A stretch of 64,000 nucleotides of DNA from Ovis canadensis (Eukaryota; Chordata; Mammalia; Artiodactyla; Bovidae): contig NC_091246.1 of NCBI RefSeq assembly GCF_042477335.2, positions 252,927,001-252,991,000 on the forward strand. Reading direction: 5' to 3'. Made by a program: the position numbers and the translations under genes. Of this stretch, positions 31,549 through 42,320 are shown in pieces. The notes under the pieces are model-generated. The model saw nothing but the letters and a program-made list of their open reading frames with translations, was not told where the DNA came from and did not search any database. The stretch's first letter is position 1. Each line of letters begins with the position of its first letter.

Positions 31549-31907
31549 AAATACATACAATGAAATGATACTGTCATTACTGACTCTTCGCCCCCGCCCC
31601 GATTCAATCACCCTCAGCTGCACAGATCTCTCACATTCCTTTCCTCCTGTTCCCATGACCATCATCTCCCACCAAACCCTCATCACTGCAATAGGAGTGA
31701 ACACTTCTATAGACCTTATTATCACGGGCTAGGCATCGTTCTTCAGCATTTTAACACTCGTGATTTTGTTTGAGACTCACAAGCCCCCAGAGAGGCAAAA
31801 CCTCGTGGCCGGTCCCCCCTCTCCAGTCTCTCTCTCGGGATTCCACGCCATCCTCATGGTTACCAGAGGTATGGGTGCCTGCGTGTGGTAGCTTCATTTC
31901 CTGCTTC
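31549..31907. other. Unassigned stretch
   Basis: No repeat or gene recognised. Confidence 0.35.
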
Positions 31908-31911
31908 ATTT

Positions 31912-32031
31912 TTTCAGTTTTACTTGTTTGTTTTGGCATGCAGCATCTTAGCTGCCTGACCAGGGATCGGACCCACGTCCCCTGCAGGAGAAGCGAGGGG
32001 CCCTGACCGATGGGCTGCCAGGGAATACCCT
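31912..32031 (-). mobile_element. CHR-type SINE, short form
   Basis: Antisense: 'gcatgcagcatcttagctgcc', 'gaccagggatcggacccacg', 'gggctgccagggaatacc'. Body is short, as in the 11452-11567 copy. Confidence 0.82.
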
Positions 32032-32071
32032 GCGTTTCCTTTTTTAAATTAAGGACATCCAGCCATGTAAA

Positions 32072-34103
32072 TCAAATCCCTTACGCTTATACAGTAGAAG
32101 TGACAGATTCAAGGGATTAGATCTGATGGACTACCTGAAGAACTGTGGATGGAACTTCATGACATTGCACAGGAGGCTGTGATCAAGACTATCCTCAAGA
32201 AAAAGAAATTCGAAAGAGCAAAATCGTTGTTGAGGAGACCTTATAAATAGCTGAGAAAAGAAGAGATGCTAAAGGCAAAGGGGAAAATGAAAGATATACC
32301 CATTTGAATGCAGAGTTCCAAAGAATAGTAAGGAGAGATAAGAAAGCCTTCCTCAATGATCAATGCAAAGAAATGGAGGAAAACAATAGAATGGGAAAGA
32401 CTAGAGATCTCTTCAAGAAAATTAGAATTACCAAGGGAACATTTCATGCAAAGGGGCTCGATAAAGGACAGAAATGGTATAGACCTAACAGAAGCAGAAG
32501 ATATTAAGAAGAGGTGGCAAGAATACACAGAAGAACTATACAAAAAAGATCTTCATGACCCAGATAATCACGATGGTGTGGTCACTCATCTAGAGCCAGA
32601 CATCCTGGAATGAGAAGGCAAGTGGGCCTTAGGAAGCATCACTATTAACAAAGCTAATGGAGGTGATGGAATTCCAGTGGAGCTATTTCAAATCCTACAA
32701 GATGATCCTGTGAAAGTCCTGCACTCAATATGCCAACCAATTTGGAAAACTCAGCAGTGGCCACAGGACTGGAAAAGGTCAGTTTTCATTCCATCCCAAA
32801 GAAAGGCAATGCCAAAGACTGCTCAAACTACCGCACAACTGCACTCATCTCACACGCTAGCAAAGTAATGCTCAAAATTCTTCAAGCCAGGCTTCAGCAA
32901 TATGTGAACCATGAACTTCCAGATGTTCAAGCTGGTTTTAGAAAAGGCAGAGGAACCAGAGATCAAATTGCCAACATCTGTTGGATCACTGAAAAAGCAA
33001 GAGAGTTCCAGAAAAACATCTATTTCTGCTTTATTGACTGTGCCAAAGCCTTTGACTGTGTGGATTACAGCAAACTGTGGAAGATTCTTCAACAGATGGG
33101 AAAACAAGACCACCTGACCTGCTTCCTGAGAAATCTGTATGCAGGTCAAGAAGCAACAATTAGAACCGGACATGGAACAACAGACTGGTTCCAAATAGGG
33201 AAAGGAGTACATCAAGGCTGTATATTCTCACCCTGCTTATTTAACATATGCAGAGTATATCATGAGAAACGCTGGGCTGGATGAAGCACAAGCTGGAATC
33301 AAGATTGTCGGGCGAAATATCAATCACCTCAGATATGCAGATGACACCACCCTCAGGGCAGAAAGTGAAGAGGAGCTAAAAAGCCTCTTGATGAAAGTGA
33401 AAGAGGAGAGTGAAAAGTTTGGCTTAAAGCTCAACGTTCAGAAAACTAAGGTCATGGCATCTGGTCCCATCACTTCATGGGAAATAGATGGGGAAACAGT
33501 GGAAACAGTGAGAAACTTTGGTTTGGGGCTCCAAAATCATTGCAGATGGTGACTGTAGGCTTGAAATGAAAAGACGTTTGCTTCTTGGAAGAAAAGTTAT
33601 GACCAACCTAGACAGCATATTAAAAAGCAGAGACATTACTTTGCCAACAAAGTTCCGTCTAGTCAAAATTATGGTTTTTCTAGTGGTCATGTATGGATGT
33701 GAGAGTTGGACTGTGAAGAAAACTCAGCACCAAAGAATTGATGCTTTTGAACTGTGGCGTTGGAGAAGACTGAGAGCCCCTTGGACTGCAAGGAGATCCA
33801 ACCAGTTCATCCTAAAGGAAATCAGTCCTGAATATTCATTGGAAGGACTGATGCTGAAGCTGAAACTCCAATACTTTGGCCACCTCATGCGAAGAACTGA
33901 CTCATTAGCAAAGACCCTGATGCTGGGAAAGATTAAAGGCAGGAGGAGAAGGGGACAACAGAGGATGAGATGGTTGGATGGTATCACTGACTCGGTGAAC
34001 ATGAGTATGAGTAAACTCTGGGAGTTGGTGTTGGACAGGGAGGCCTGGCGTGCTGCAGTCCATGGTGTTGCAAAGAGTTGGACGTAGCAACTGAACTGAA
34101 CTG
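32072..34103 (+). mobile_element. BovB LINE, 2.0 kb, 5'-truncated, with 11-bp target duplication
   Basis: Contains the region between endonuclease and RT, the whole RT core and the 3' end. 'agccatgtaaa' at 32061-32071 and 34104-34114 is an exact target duplication, so the truncation was probably present at insertion. It ends 'caactgaactgaactg'. The element's own 3' domain is typical of autonomous BovB, whose machinery is also thought to mobilise Bov-tA SINEs. Not intact: see the reading-frame entry. Confidence 0.97.
32304..34087 (+). pseudogene. BovB reverse transcriptase ORF, broken
   Basis: Reads as a non-LTR (RTE clade) reverse transcriptase in pieces. 32730-33284 carries the fingers region and motif A (FCFIDCAKAFDCVD) and motif B (GVHQGCIFSPCLF). 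A 2-base deletion near 33246 ('tttaacatatgcag' against 'tttaacttatatgcag' in the copy near 42943) shifts the frame. YADD, the catalytic motif C, is at 33334-33345 in the next frame (33262-33552). A second shift near 33520 leads to the C-terminal frame 33518-34087 (ending [10 protein letters not shown]). An early stop lies near 32613. Motif A has Cys where other copies have Tyr. It cannot encode an active enzyme. Confidence 0.93.
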
Positions 34104-34114
34104 AGCCATGTAAA

Positions 34115-35834
34115 CATATAAATTAAATAATAATAAATGCATATACCCAGCATCCAACTTAGGAGAGCCAACATTATTAACTCCTGAAGCTTCCCCATGT
34201 CTCTCCTTGATCTGCCTCTTCCTCTCATCTGGAGGCAATAAGTACCCTGAGTTTGGGATTTATCACTTCTTTGCCCCTTTCTTTGTAGTTTTCTCACAGA
34301 TGGATGCAGTCCTGAGAAACGCGTTGCCTAGTTTCGCATGCCTTTGAACTTTGGAGAAATGAAGTTGAACTGTCTGCATCTTCCTGCAGCACGCATGTTT
34401 TTGATCTGCATTTTGTTTATGAGACTCACTCATACGGCTGAGTAGAGCTGTCACGCATGCATTTTCACTCCCGTGATGCACTCTACTGTACAAACCAGCC
34501 ACAGGTCACGGCTCCATTCTTCTCTTGGTAGACGTAGGGATGCTGCCGTTAATATTTATTGCACCCCCTGATGCACGTGTGTAAGAGTTTCTAGGTGAGG
34601 CAAACGGAATAGAAATGCTGGGTTGGAAGATACGCACACCTGAACTCGACCAGACAATGCCAAGTTTCTCTCTAGAGTGGTTGCGTGAATTAACACTCCC
34701 AAAGCAGTGTACAGAGCCTGCATTGTCCCGCAACCCTGACGACACTTGGTGCTGTCAGTCTTTGATGCAGGCGCCAACCTGGTGGGTGTAGATTGGTGCG
34801 CTGTGGAGGTTTTGCGTTTGCATCTCCCTGATTCGCAGTGAGATTGAATGTCTATTGGCAACGCTGTCTCCTTGTCTGTGCGATGCTAGGTTACAGCTCT
34901 CGTCTTTTTCCGCTCTGCCATCGTTTTCTTATTGTTTCTTTAGGAGCTTTTCATATACTCTGATCTTGATCTTTTGTAAAGTACATGCATTTCAACTAGT
35001 CATTTCCCAATCTGTGGCTTACCTTTCCGCTTTCTAAATGGTGCGTTTTGGTGAATAGAAATTCTTGTTCTTAACGCCGTGGAACTCATTGATGAGATCT
35101 GTGCTTTTTTGTGTGCTTTTAAAAAAGTCCTTTCCTCCCCTGAGAACATAGTTTTCTCTACTTTCTTCTAAAATGTTGCCTTGCATGTTTAGGTCTTTAG
35201 CCAAAGGAACTGATTTTATATAAATAAGGATCTAATTTCAGGTTTTCCCTTTCAGATAAGCAGCCGTTCTAGCTCTCTGTATTGAGCAGTTCATCTTCCG
35301 CATTATTTTTGAAAACCACTCTTCTCTAGATCACATTTCTGTTATGCTCGAGTCTGTTTCTGGACTCGCTCATCTGCTCCCTGGCCTATGTGTCTGCCTC
35401 TGAGCCAAGGCCAAACTACTACAAAGACCAGGGCTTTAAACCAAGGCTTAGAGGTCACTGGATGTTGTGTGTGCTGAAACCTGGTAGGCCAAGCCCTGCT
35501 CCTTGTAATTCTTCAGGAATGTCTCAGCTCCTTTTGGCCCTTTGTCCTTCTTTATAAATTATAGAAAGAGATTGTTCTATGTCATGAACACCTGGTTGAG
35601 AGTTTATTTGAAACTGCATTGAATGATAAATTAATCTGTGCATTAATTAATTTCTATTAATTAATTAATATAATTAATTAACTATACTTTATTTCATTAA
35701 CATTGGTTTATATTTCCCTGCACGGTTGCCCTTTTTTTCCATTGTTCTAGTTTACGTTTCCAGTCGTACATCTGGGATCATTTCCCTTCAACCTGATGTA
35801 CACTTTTTAAAGTTCCCTGGGTGAGAGTTGCTTC
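34115..35834 (-). mobile_element. Old L1 (L1M) antisense fragment, about 1.7 kb
   Basis: 'gaaatgctgggttggaag', 'caatgccaagtttctctctagag', 'attaacactcccaaagcag', 'gcatttcaactagtcatttcc', 'gtaaaaaagtcctttcctcc'-type text and 'gaaactgcattgaatgataaatt' follow antisense L1 ORF2/3' order. An AT-rich ATTAATTA run occupies about 35640-35695. No open frame survives. Confidence 0.65.
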
Positions 35835-36467
35835 AAATTTTTAATTGGTGCATGGCTGATTTAGTATGTTGTGTTAGTTTCAGATATACGGAAAAGTGAA
35901 TCAGTTATACATACGTATTTTTTCTTTCTTTTCAGGTTCTTTTCCCATATGCATTATGGCAGAGTATTGGGTAGAATTCTGTGCTATACAGCACGCCCGT
36001 CTTAGGCATCTGTTTTATATGTAGCAGTATACATGGTGGGCTTCCCAGGTAGTGCGAGTGGTAAAGAACCTGCCTGCCAACGCAGGAGACGCAGCTTTGA
36101 CCCCTGAGTCAGAGAGGTCTCCTGGAGGCAGGAAACTACAACCTGCCCCGGTGCGCTTGCCTGGAGGATCCCATGAAGAGAGGAGCCTGGCAGTCCAGAG
36201 GGCTGCAGAGCCGGACACGACTGAAACGACTTAGCACGGCAAAGCGCAGGACAGCTCAGTATGTATCTCAGTCTCAATCGTCTGATTTATCGTGTCCCCC
36301 GACTCTTCCCTTTTGGTCACCGTGCATTTGATTTTGAGACCTGTGAGTCTATTTCAGTTTTGTAAATAAGTTCATCTGTGTCATTTTTTATTAGAGTCCA
36401 CAAGTGATATCTTATGATGTTTGTCTTTCTCTGTCTGACTTACTCTTGATGAAAGTTTATATGTGGT
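35835..36467 (-). mobile_element. L1 LINE 3' UTR antisense, split by Bov-tA
   Basis: 'gtatgttgtgttagtttcag', 'aagtgaatcagttatacatacg', 'ctgtgctatacagc' precede the SINE. 'gtctgatttatcgtgtcccc', 'tttgtaaataagttcatctg' and 'tgtttgtctttctctgtctg' follow it. Same part of L1 as at 29369-29773 and 55175-55498. Confidence 0.85.
36038..36238 (+). mobile_element. Bov-tA SINE inside L1
   Basis: 'gggcttcccaggtagtgcg' to 'ccggacacgactgaaacg'. The B box is degenerate ('gctttgacccctg'). L1 continues on both sides. Confidence 0.92.
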
Positions 36468-36520
36468 GAAAGTGAAGTCGCTCAGTCGTGTCTGACTCTT
36501 TGTGACCCCGTGGACTGTAT
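36468..36520 (-). repeat. Bov-tA 3'-end fragment
   Basis: 'gtgaaagtgaagtcgctcag' and 'cgtgtctgactctttgtgacc' are the antisense 3' end of Bov-tA only (about 55 bases). A very strong 5' truncation. Confidence 0.85.
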
Positions 36521-36539
36521 TGGTGTCAAGACACCCAAT

Positions 36540-37690
36540 TTATTCATTTGAGGATTTTGTCTTTGTTCTTGAAAGATAGTTTTTCCAGGTATACAATCTT
36601 AGGGACAATTATTTTCGTTATAGGACAATTATTTGTCCCTTTGAAAACATTATTCCACTGTCTTCTGGCTATAGTTGTTAATACTGAAAAGTCAGCTGTC
36701 CAAGCATCCACGTTTCTTGGTTAACCATCTGTTGTTTCCCCTCTGACTGTATTTTCTCTTTGACGATGTTATTCTGCAGGTGCATTATATTATACATACA
36801 TGTGAATTTAAACTTCGATCTTTCTTTACGTTTTCTGTGTTACATGTATTACAATACATATGATTCAAGTATTTCATCAATTGTAAAAAATTCTCCGCTG
36901 TTATCTTTGCAGCTAAGCGTCTCTCCCATTATGAGTGTTCTCCGGCTGCTGTTGACAAATGGCCACAAACTTGGTGACTTAAAACCACAGACATTTATTC
37001 TTTCACAGTTCTGGAGACCAAAAGTCCTAACCAATATGGCTGGGCTGAAACCAAGGTGTCAGTGGAGCCGTGCTTTCTCGAGGCTGAAGGGGGAATGCCG
37101 TTCTTGTCTCTTACAGGGCCTGGTGGCCGCCACCCTCTTGGCTTGTAGCAGCATCAGTCCAGGCTTGAAGGGCGGTGTCCTCAAACCTCTCTCTGTTTTG
37201 TCTCCCTGTAGACTTCTCTGTGTGTTGTCAAATCTCCTGCTCATAAGAGTACAAGCGATAGCATTTAGGGGCTCAGGATAATCTATGCTAATCTCCCTCT
37301 TCTCTGACTCTTTCTTGCATCTGCAAAGATTCCTCCCCCCTTCACCACTTTTCATATATGGTAACGTTTACAAGTTCCAGGCATTAGGACACGGGTATCT
37401 TTTGCAGGGCTGTTTTCAGCCTTCTTCACTGAACTCCAAAGAGGTGTGTGTCACAGCCTCTCATTTGATCCTCCATGTCTTTAGTTTTTTTCCTGTAGTT
37501 TATAATCTTATCTCTCTGTTCCACATTCTAGATAAGTTTCTTCAAAGATATCTTCAGTTTCCCCAATTATCTGTTCACCTCTATATGGTCTGCTATTTCA
37601 TCCCGCCATTGATTTGTAAATTTCACTTGATATGTTTTTCATTCCTAGAAGTTCTGTTTGGTTCTTTTTCAAATGTCCATGGTAATTTTC
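36540..37690 (-). mobile_element. Ancient L1 (L1M/HAL1-type) split by an unassigned repeat
   Basis: Left part 36540-36935: 'gttcttgaaagatagtttttcc', 'cattattccactgtcttctgg', 'gattcaagtatttcatcaat'-like. Right part 37430-37690: 'tcaaagatatcttcagtttccc', 'cattcctagaagttctgtttgg'. Both belong to the same segment as 12600-13260 in the big L1M at 12480-14170, in order. Confidence 0.65.
36936..37430. repeat. Unassigned old repeat inserted in L1M
   Basis: 'ggctgctgttgacaaatggcc', 'acttggtgacttaaaaccac', 'ttattctttcacagttctgg', 'gaaaccaaggtgtcag' and, near its right end, 'caagttccaggcattagg' are phrases of a common old mammalian interspersed repeat that I cannot name with certainty. It lies between two collinear L1M parts. 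The 173-codon frame at 36760-37281 is not coding. Confidence 0.55.
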
Positions 37691-38429
37691 ATTATTATTA
37701 TTATTTTTTAGGCGACATGGTGGAGGTGGCCGGTGTTGGATGAACCCAGATTTGGGACGAGCAAAGAAAGTTCCACCTTTGCCTCCTCCGAGCCAAAAGC
37801 CGAAAGCCTTGGTATTTTTTATAATCTCCCGCTCCGTGTTCAGTTTGATTCTTTGAATTGATTCAGTTCTTTAAACTGAATGTGGCTAGAGAAACATCCA
37901 AAACTCTTTTGAGACATTGTACCATGAAAATGATCAGAGAAATGGGCCCATTGCTGGAGGGGATGCAGGGTCAAAAAAAAAAAAAAAAACTGTTGAGAAA
38001 TTACTTTACGGTGAGATAGTGATATGTATGGTGATGAGAATGACCCAGCAGACAGGGGCCAGCTGACAGGGCGATGTCCTTGAATAGGGGAGGACAGACA
38101 GCTCCCTTGCACAGATGGAGGAAAGGGACTCAGGTGCAAGCTGGAGAGTTCACTTAACACCACGGTGGGAGTGCGGAGCAGAGCCACCTAGACTGGAATG
38201 AAGTGATGGACGGATGTGAGCCATCCCTTCTGGTTGCTTCTGCTTCCTTAGCGTATAGGAAGGAAGGCTCTTAGCTGAGGAGGAGGACGGGGCAGAGGCG
38301 TCTGGGCTTCGAGAGAGAGGAGGTGTGAAATGCTCTTCTAGGAGAGCAGGAGAGTGAACGGGCTGGGAAACGGGATGGGCCGGCAGCCACAGAATACCAC
38401 GTGTGAGTCGTGGGCTGGACTTGATGGCA
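37691..38429. other. Unassigned, with (ATT)n and A17 runs
   Basis: (ATT)n at about 37692-37706 and an A run at about 37972-37989. 38020-38340 ('gtgatgagaatgacccagc', 'gacaggggccagctgacagg', 'gaggaggtgtgaaatg') looks like old repeat sequence of unknown family. Confidence 0.4.
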
Positions 38430-38755
38430 CCGATCACCTAAAGCACAGACTTGACCAAGTCCATCCCCATCTTCAAACCCTTATTCACTCCCACTGCTCT
38501 GAATTCCTCTGTATGGCAAGGCCCTCCGTGACCCCAGCTTTACCAGATCCCAGGTGCGAACTTCACACCAGCACCCCGAGCTGCTTGCAGTTGAGCGGAT
38601 TTCGCGCCTCCCCGCCACGGCTCTTGCTGCTCCTGCGTCCCAGCGCGCCCTGCCTGCCTCTGCCCTCCAACGGGGAGTCTGTCCGTGTTCCCCTCTGCCT
38701 CCTGGCCCTCACCCCGCAATTCCTCGCACAGACTTTCTCATCTGTTACGGCTCCT
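38430..38755 (+). repeat. L2 LINE fragment, sense
   Basis: 'gacttgaccaagtccatccc', 'atggcaaggccctccgtgacccc', 'ttcctcgcacagactttctc' follow the sense L2 order, opposite to most L2 copies in this window. Diverged in the middle. Confidence 0.55.
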
Positions 38756-38773
38756 GTAAAACGTCACTGGCGG

Positions 38774-39062
38774 CACTTCCCTGGTGGTCCAGGGGTTAAG
38801 AATCTGCCTGTCAGTGCAGGGGATCTGGGTTCAGTCCCTGCTCTGGGAAGATCCTACGCGCTGTGGGGCAGCTAAGCCCATGTGCCCCACCTGCTAAGCC
38901 CGTGCACCATAGAGCCTCTGCCCCACAACAGGAGAAGCCCGTCACGGGGAGCTTTTGCAGGGCGATGAGAGAGTACAGCCCCTGCTCACCAGGACCAGAC
39001 AAAAGCCCCCGAGTGGCAGTGAAGACCCAGCACAGCCTAAACAAACTGAGAAAGCAAAGCCG
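38774..39062 (+). mobile_element. CHR-type SINE, near full length
   Basis: 'cacttccctggtggtccagg', B box 'gggttcagtccctg', 'gtggggcagctaagccc', 'cagtgaagacccagcacagcc'. The usual (aaat)n tail is decayed. Confidence 0.9.
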
Positions 39063-39674
39063 CCACTGGCTCTCAACTGTTTACGATTGTGCCTCATCCG
39101 CCCTATCAAGGGCACAGACCACATCCCGTCTTTTCTGGGCCCTGCCGTCCTGCTCTGAGCAGGTGCACACACGCTGTCTGCTGAGAGGACTGATTGAGGG
39201 GGCTTCTGGAGGAGAGCTGGGTCAGGCTGGCAGGGCTGGGAGACCGCGGAGAAAAAGCCAGAACAGGGGCCAGGAAGCTGAGCCAAGCCCTGAGGTCAGG
39301 AGACAGCGGGCTGGGCTCCCAAATGCAGGGCGGAGAGGGAGGCGGGTGGAGAGGCTTCGGGAGCCAGGGGAGAGCATGGGGTGCAGCCGCGAGGTCCGGG
39401 ACACGCGTCCTCCAACGCTGAGGACCTGCGAGAGTGACGCTGCTGTCACCTGGTCCTGGTGCTGCGGAGGGGCGCAGGCTGCTGGGGAGGGGCCAAGCGC
39501 TTTTCTTTCTGGGCATCACAGACTTCTAAAGGTAGAGAGATGTCCCCCAGTCCCCCTTCAGTCCCCCGGTTCCAAAGAGCCATTCAAGTCCTAACAAGCT
39601 CCAAACATGCCCACAGGGAATAAGGGAATGGGGATCTGCAGGTGGCCCGCAGTGGTGCCAAGGGCAGCACTTAG
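39063..39674. other. Unassigned, GC-rich
   Basis: Overlapping open frames on both strands at 38863-39594 (up to 243 codons, the longest beginning in the SINE) have no domain and use different frames. No gene supported. Confidence 0.4.
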
Positions 39675-39775
39675 GGGTCAGGCTCCTGGTCCCCCCACAA
39701 GCTGTGGTGCTTTGGGCTAGCTGCTCTGCCTCATTGAGCCTCAGTCCTTTAATCTGTAAAAGGGGACTGATGAAG
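39675..39775 (+). repeat. MIR fragment
   Basis: 'gggctagctgctctgcctc', 'gagcctcagtcctttaatctg', 'taaaaggggactgatg' is the sense MIR centre. Confidence 0.65.
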
Positions 39776-39783
39776 AAGACACA

Positions 39784-40567
39784 TAACCCAGTTAAAAAGT
39801 GGGCAAAGGAATATGAATAGATACACTTCCAAAGAAGATAGACAGATGGCCAGTAAGCAAACGAAAAGCGGCTCTACACCCTTAGTCGTTAGGGAAATGC
39901 AGGTCACAACCACGGTGAGACACGACTCAGCCCACTAGACAATAACAAGTGTCAGCAGGGGTGGGCAGAGATGGAACCTGCATGCATGGTGGTGGGAATG
40001 TGAGATGGTGCAGTTGCTTTGGAAAAGCAATTTCTCAAAATAGTGAACACAGAGTTAGCCTAAGACCTAGTGATTCCACCCTTAGTTATCCACTTCAGAA
40101 AAACGAAAACTTGTACCCACCCAAAGCTCACACGTAAATTTTCATAGCAGTGTTATTCATGATGGCCCCGAATGGAAACAATTCAAATGTCCCTCATCTG
40201 GTGGATGGAGAAACAAAACCTGATGTTTCCATTCCATAGAATACAAAAATGATCGAAATATTGAAACCGCTACAAAATGAATGAACTCAAAAGCATGCTA
40301 AATGAAAGCAGCTAGCCTCAAACGACTGCATGCTGTATGATTCCATCTATGTGAAATGTCCTAATAGACAAATCTATACAGATGTAAAATAGCTTCAAGA
40401 ATGCCTGGGGCTGGTGGGGGTGCTGGCGGTAGGGACTGGAGAGTGGCTCTAAATGGACAACATTCTAATGTTGGATTGTGGTGATGGTGGCCCGACTCCG
40501 TAAAATATAATAGAGCACATAGAATTACTCCCTGTGGGTGAATCTTGTGGTATGCAAATTATGTCTC
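39784..40567 (+). mobile_element. L1 LINE 3' end, about 0.78 kb
   Basis: Sense L1 (L1MA-like): 'ccagttaaaaagtgggcaaagg', 'gttagggaaatgcaggtcac', 'gtcatagcagtgttattc'-like text, 'ggaaacaattcaaatgtccc', 'gtatgattccatctatgtg', 'ttggattgtggtgatggtgg'. Ends where BovB begins. Confidence 0.8.
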
Positions 40568-41296
40568 AGTTCAGTTCGGTTGTTCAGCTGTGGCCGACTC
40601 TTTGAGACCCCATGGACTGCAGCACGCCAGGCCTCCCTGTCCATCACCAACTCCCGGAGTTTACTCAAACTCATGTCCATTGAGTCGGTGATGCCATCCA
40701 ACCATCTCATCCTCTGTCCTCCCCTTCTCCTCCCACCTTCAATCTTTCCCAGCATCAGGGTCTTTTCTAATGAGTCAGTTCTTCGCATGAGGTGGCCAAA
40801 GTATTGGAATTTCAGCTTCAACATCAGTCCTTCCAGCGAATATTCAGAACTGATCTCCTTTAGGATGGACTGGTTGGATCTCCTTGCAGTCCAAGGGACT
40901 CTCAAGAGTCTTCTCCAACACCACAGTTCAAAAGCATCAATTCTTCGGTGCTCAGCTTTCTTCATGGTCCGACTCTCACATCCATACATGACCACTGGAA
41001 AAACTACAGCTTTGACTAGACGGATCTTTGTTGGCAAAGTAATGTCTCTACTTTTTAATATGCTGTCTAGGTTGGTCATAAATTTTCTTCCAAGGAGCAA
41101 ACGTCTTAATTTCACGGCTGCAGTCACCATCTGCAATGATAGTGGAGCCAAAACAATAAAGTCTGTCACTGTTTCCATTGTTTCCCCATCTATTTGCTAT
41201 GAAGTGATGGGACCAGATGCCACAATCTTAGTTTTTTTGAATGTTGAGTTTTAAGCCAACATTTTCACTCTCCTCTTTCACTTTCATCAAGAGGCA

Positions 41297-42320
41297 AACC
41301 ATTCAATATCACAGTTATCCAAGTCTATGCCCCAACCAGTAACACTGAAGAAACTGAAGTTGAACGGTTCTATGAAGACCTACAAGATCTTTTAGAACTA
41401 ACACCCAAAAAAGATGTCCTTTTCATTATAGGGGACTGGAATGCAAAAGTAGGAAGTCAAGAAACACCTGGAGTAACAGGCAAATTTGGCCTTGGAGTGC
41501 AGAATGAAGCAGGGCAAAGACTAATAAAGAAAATGCGCTGGTCCTAGCAAACACCCTCTTCCAACAACACAAGAAAAGACTCTACACATGGACATCACCA
41601 GATGGTCAACACCAAAATCAGATTGATTATATTCTTTGCAGCCAAAGATGGAGAAGCTCTATACAGTCAACAAAAACAAGACTGTGGCTCAGATCATGAA
41701 CTCTTATTGCCAAATTCAGACTTAAATTGAAGAAAGTAGGGAAAACCACTAGACCATTCAGGTATGACCTAAATCAAATCCCTTATGATTATACAGTGGA
41801 AGTGAGAAGGGTCTAGATCTGATAGAGTGCCTGATAAACTATGGAATAAGGTTCATGACGTTGTACAGGAGACAGGGATCAAGACCATCCTCATGGAAAA
41901 GAAGTGCAAAAAAGCAAAATGGCTGTCTGGGGAGGCCTTACAAATAGCTGTGAAAAGAAGAGAGGCAAAAAGCAAAGGAGAAAAGGAAAGATATAAACAT
42001 CTGAATGCAGAGTTCTAAAGAATAGCAAGGAGAGATAAGAAAGCCTTCTTCAGTGATCAATGCAAAGAAATAGAGGAAAACAACAGAATGGGAAAGACTA
42101 GAGATCTCTTCAAGAAAATTAGAGATACCAGGGGAACATTTCATGCAAAGATGGGCTCCATAAAGGACAGAAATTGTATGGACCTAACAGAAGCAGAAGA
42201 TATTAAGAAGAGGTGGCAAGAATACACGGAAGAACTGTACAAAATGATCTTCACGACCCAGATAACCATGATGAGGTGATCAACTAATCTAGAGCCAGAC
42301 ATACTGGAATGTGAAGTCAA
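41297..42320 (+). pseudogene. BovB ORF: partial APE-like endonuclease and linker, broken
   Basis: 'gggactggaatgcaaaagtagg' encodes GDWNAKVG (DWN at 41434-41442), the APE-type endonuclease motif of RTE-clade LINEs. The N-terminal part of the domain is absent. A stop follows near 41545 ('tggtcctag'), and frames 41827-42018 and 42088-42279 show a further stop ('ttctaa' at 42013) before a shift into the RT frame. It would not give an active nuclease. Confidence 0.85.

Noticed and set aside
36760-37281. 173-codon plus-strand frame
   Set aside because: Runs from antisense L1M into an inserted old repeat; no host protein features.
38863-39594. 243-codon plus-strand frame, the longest outside RT apart from BovB
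   Set aside because: Its first third lies in a CHR SINE and there is no domain in the rest; an opposing frame overlaps it. Not a gene.
40538-41254. 238-codon plus-strand frame
   Set aside because: Antisense of the BovB C-terminal ORF; the real frame is on the minus strand.
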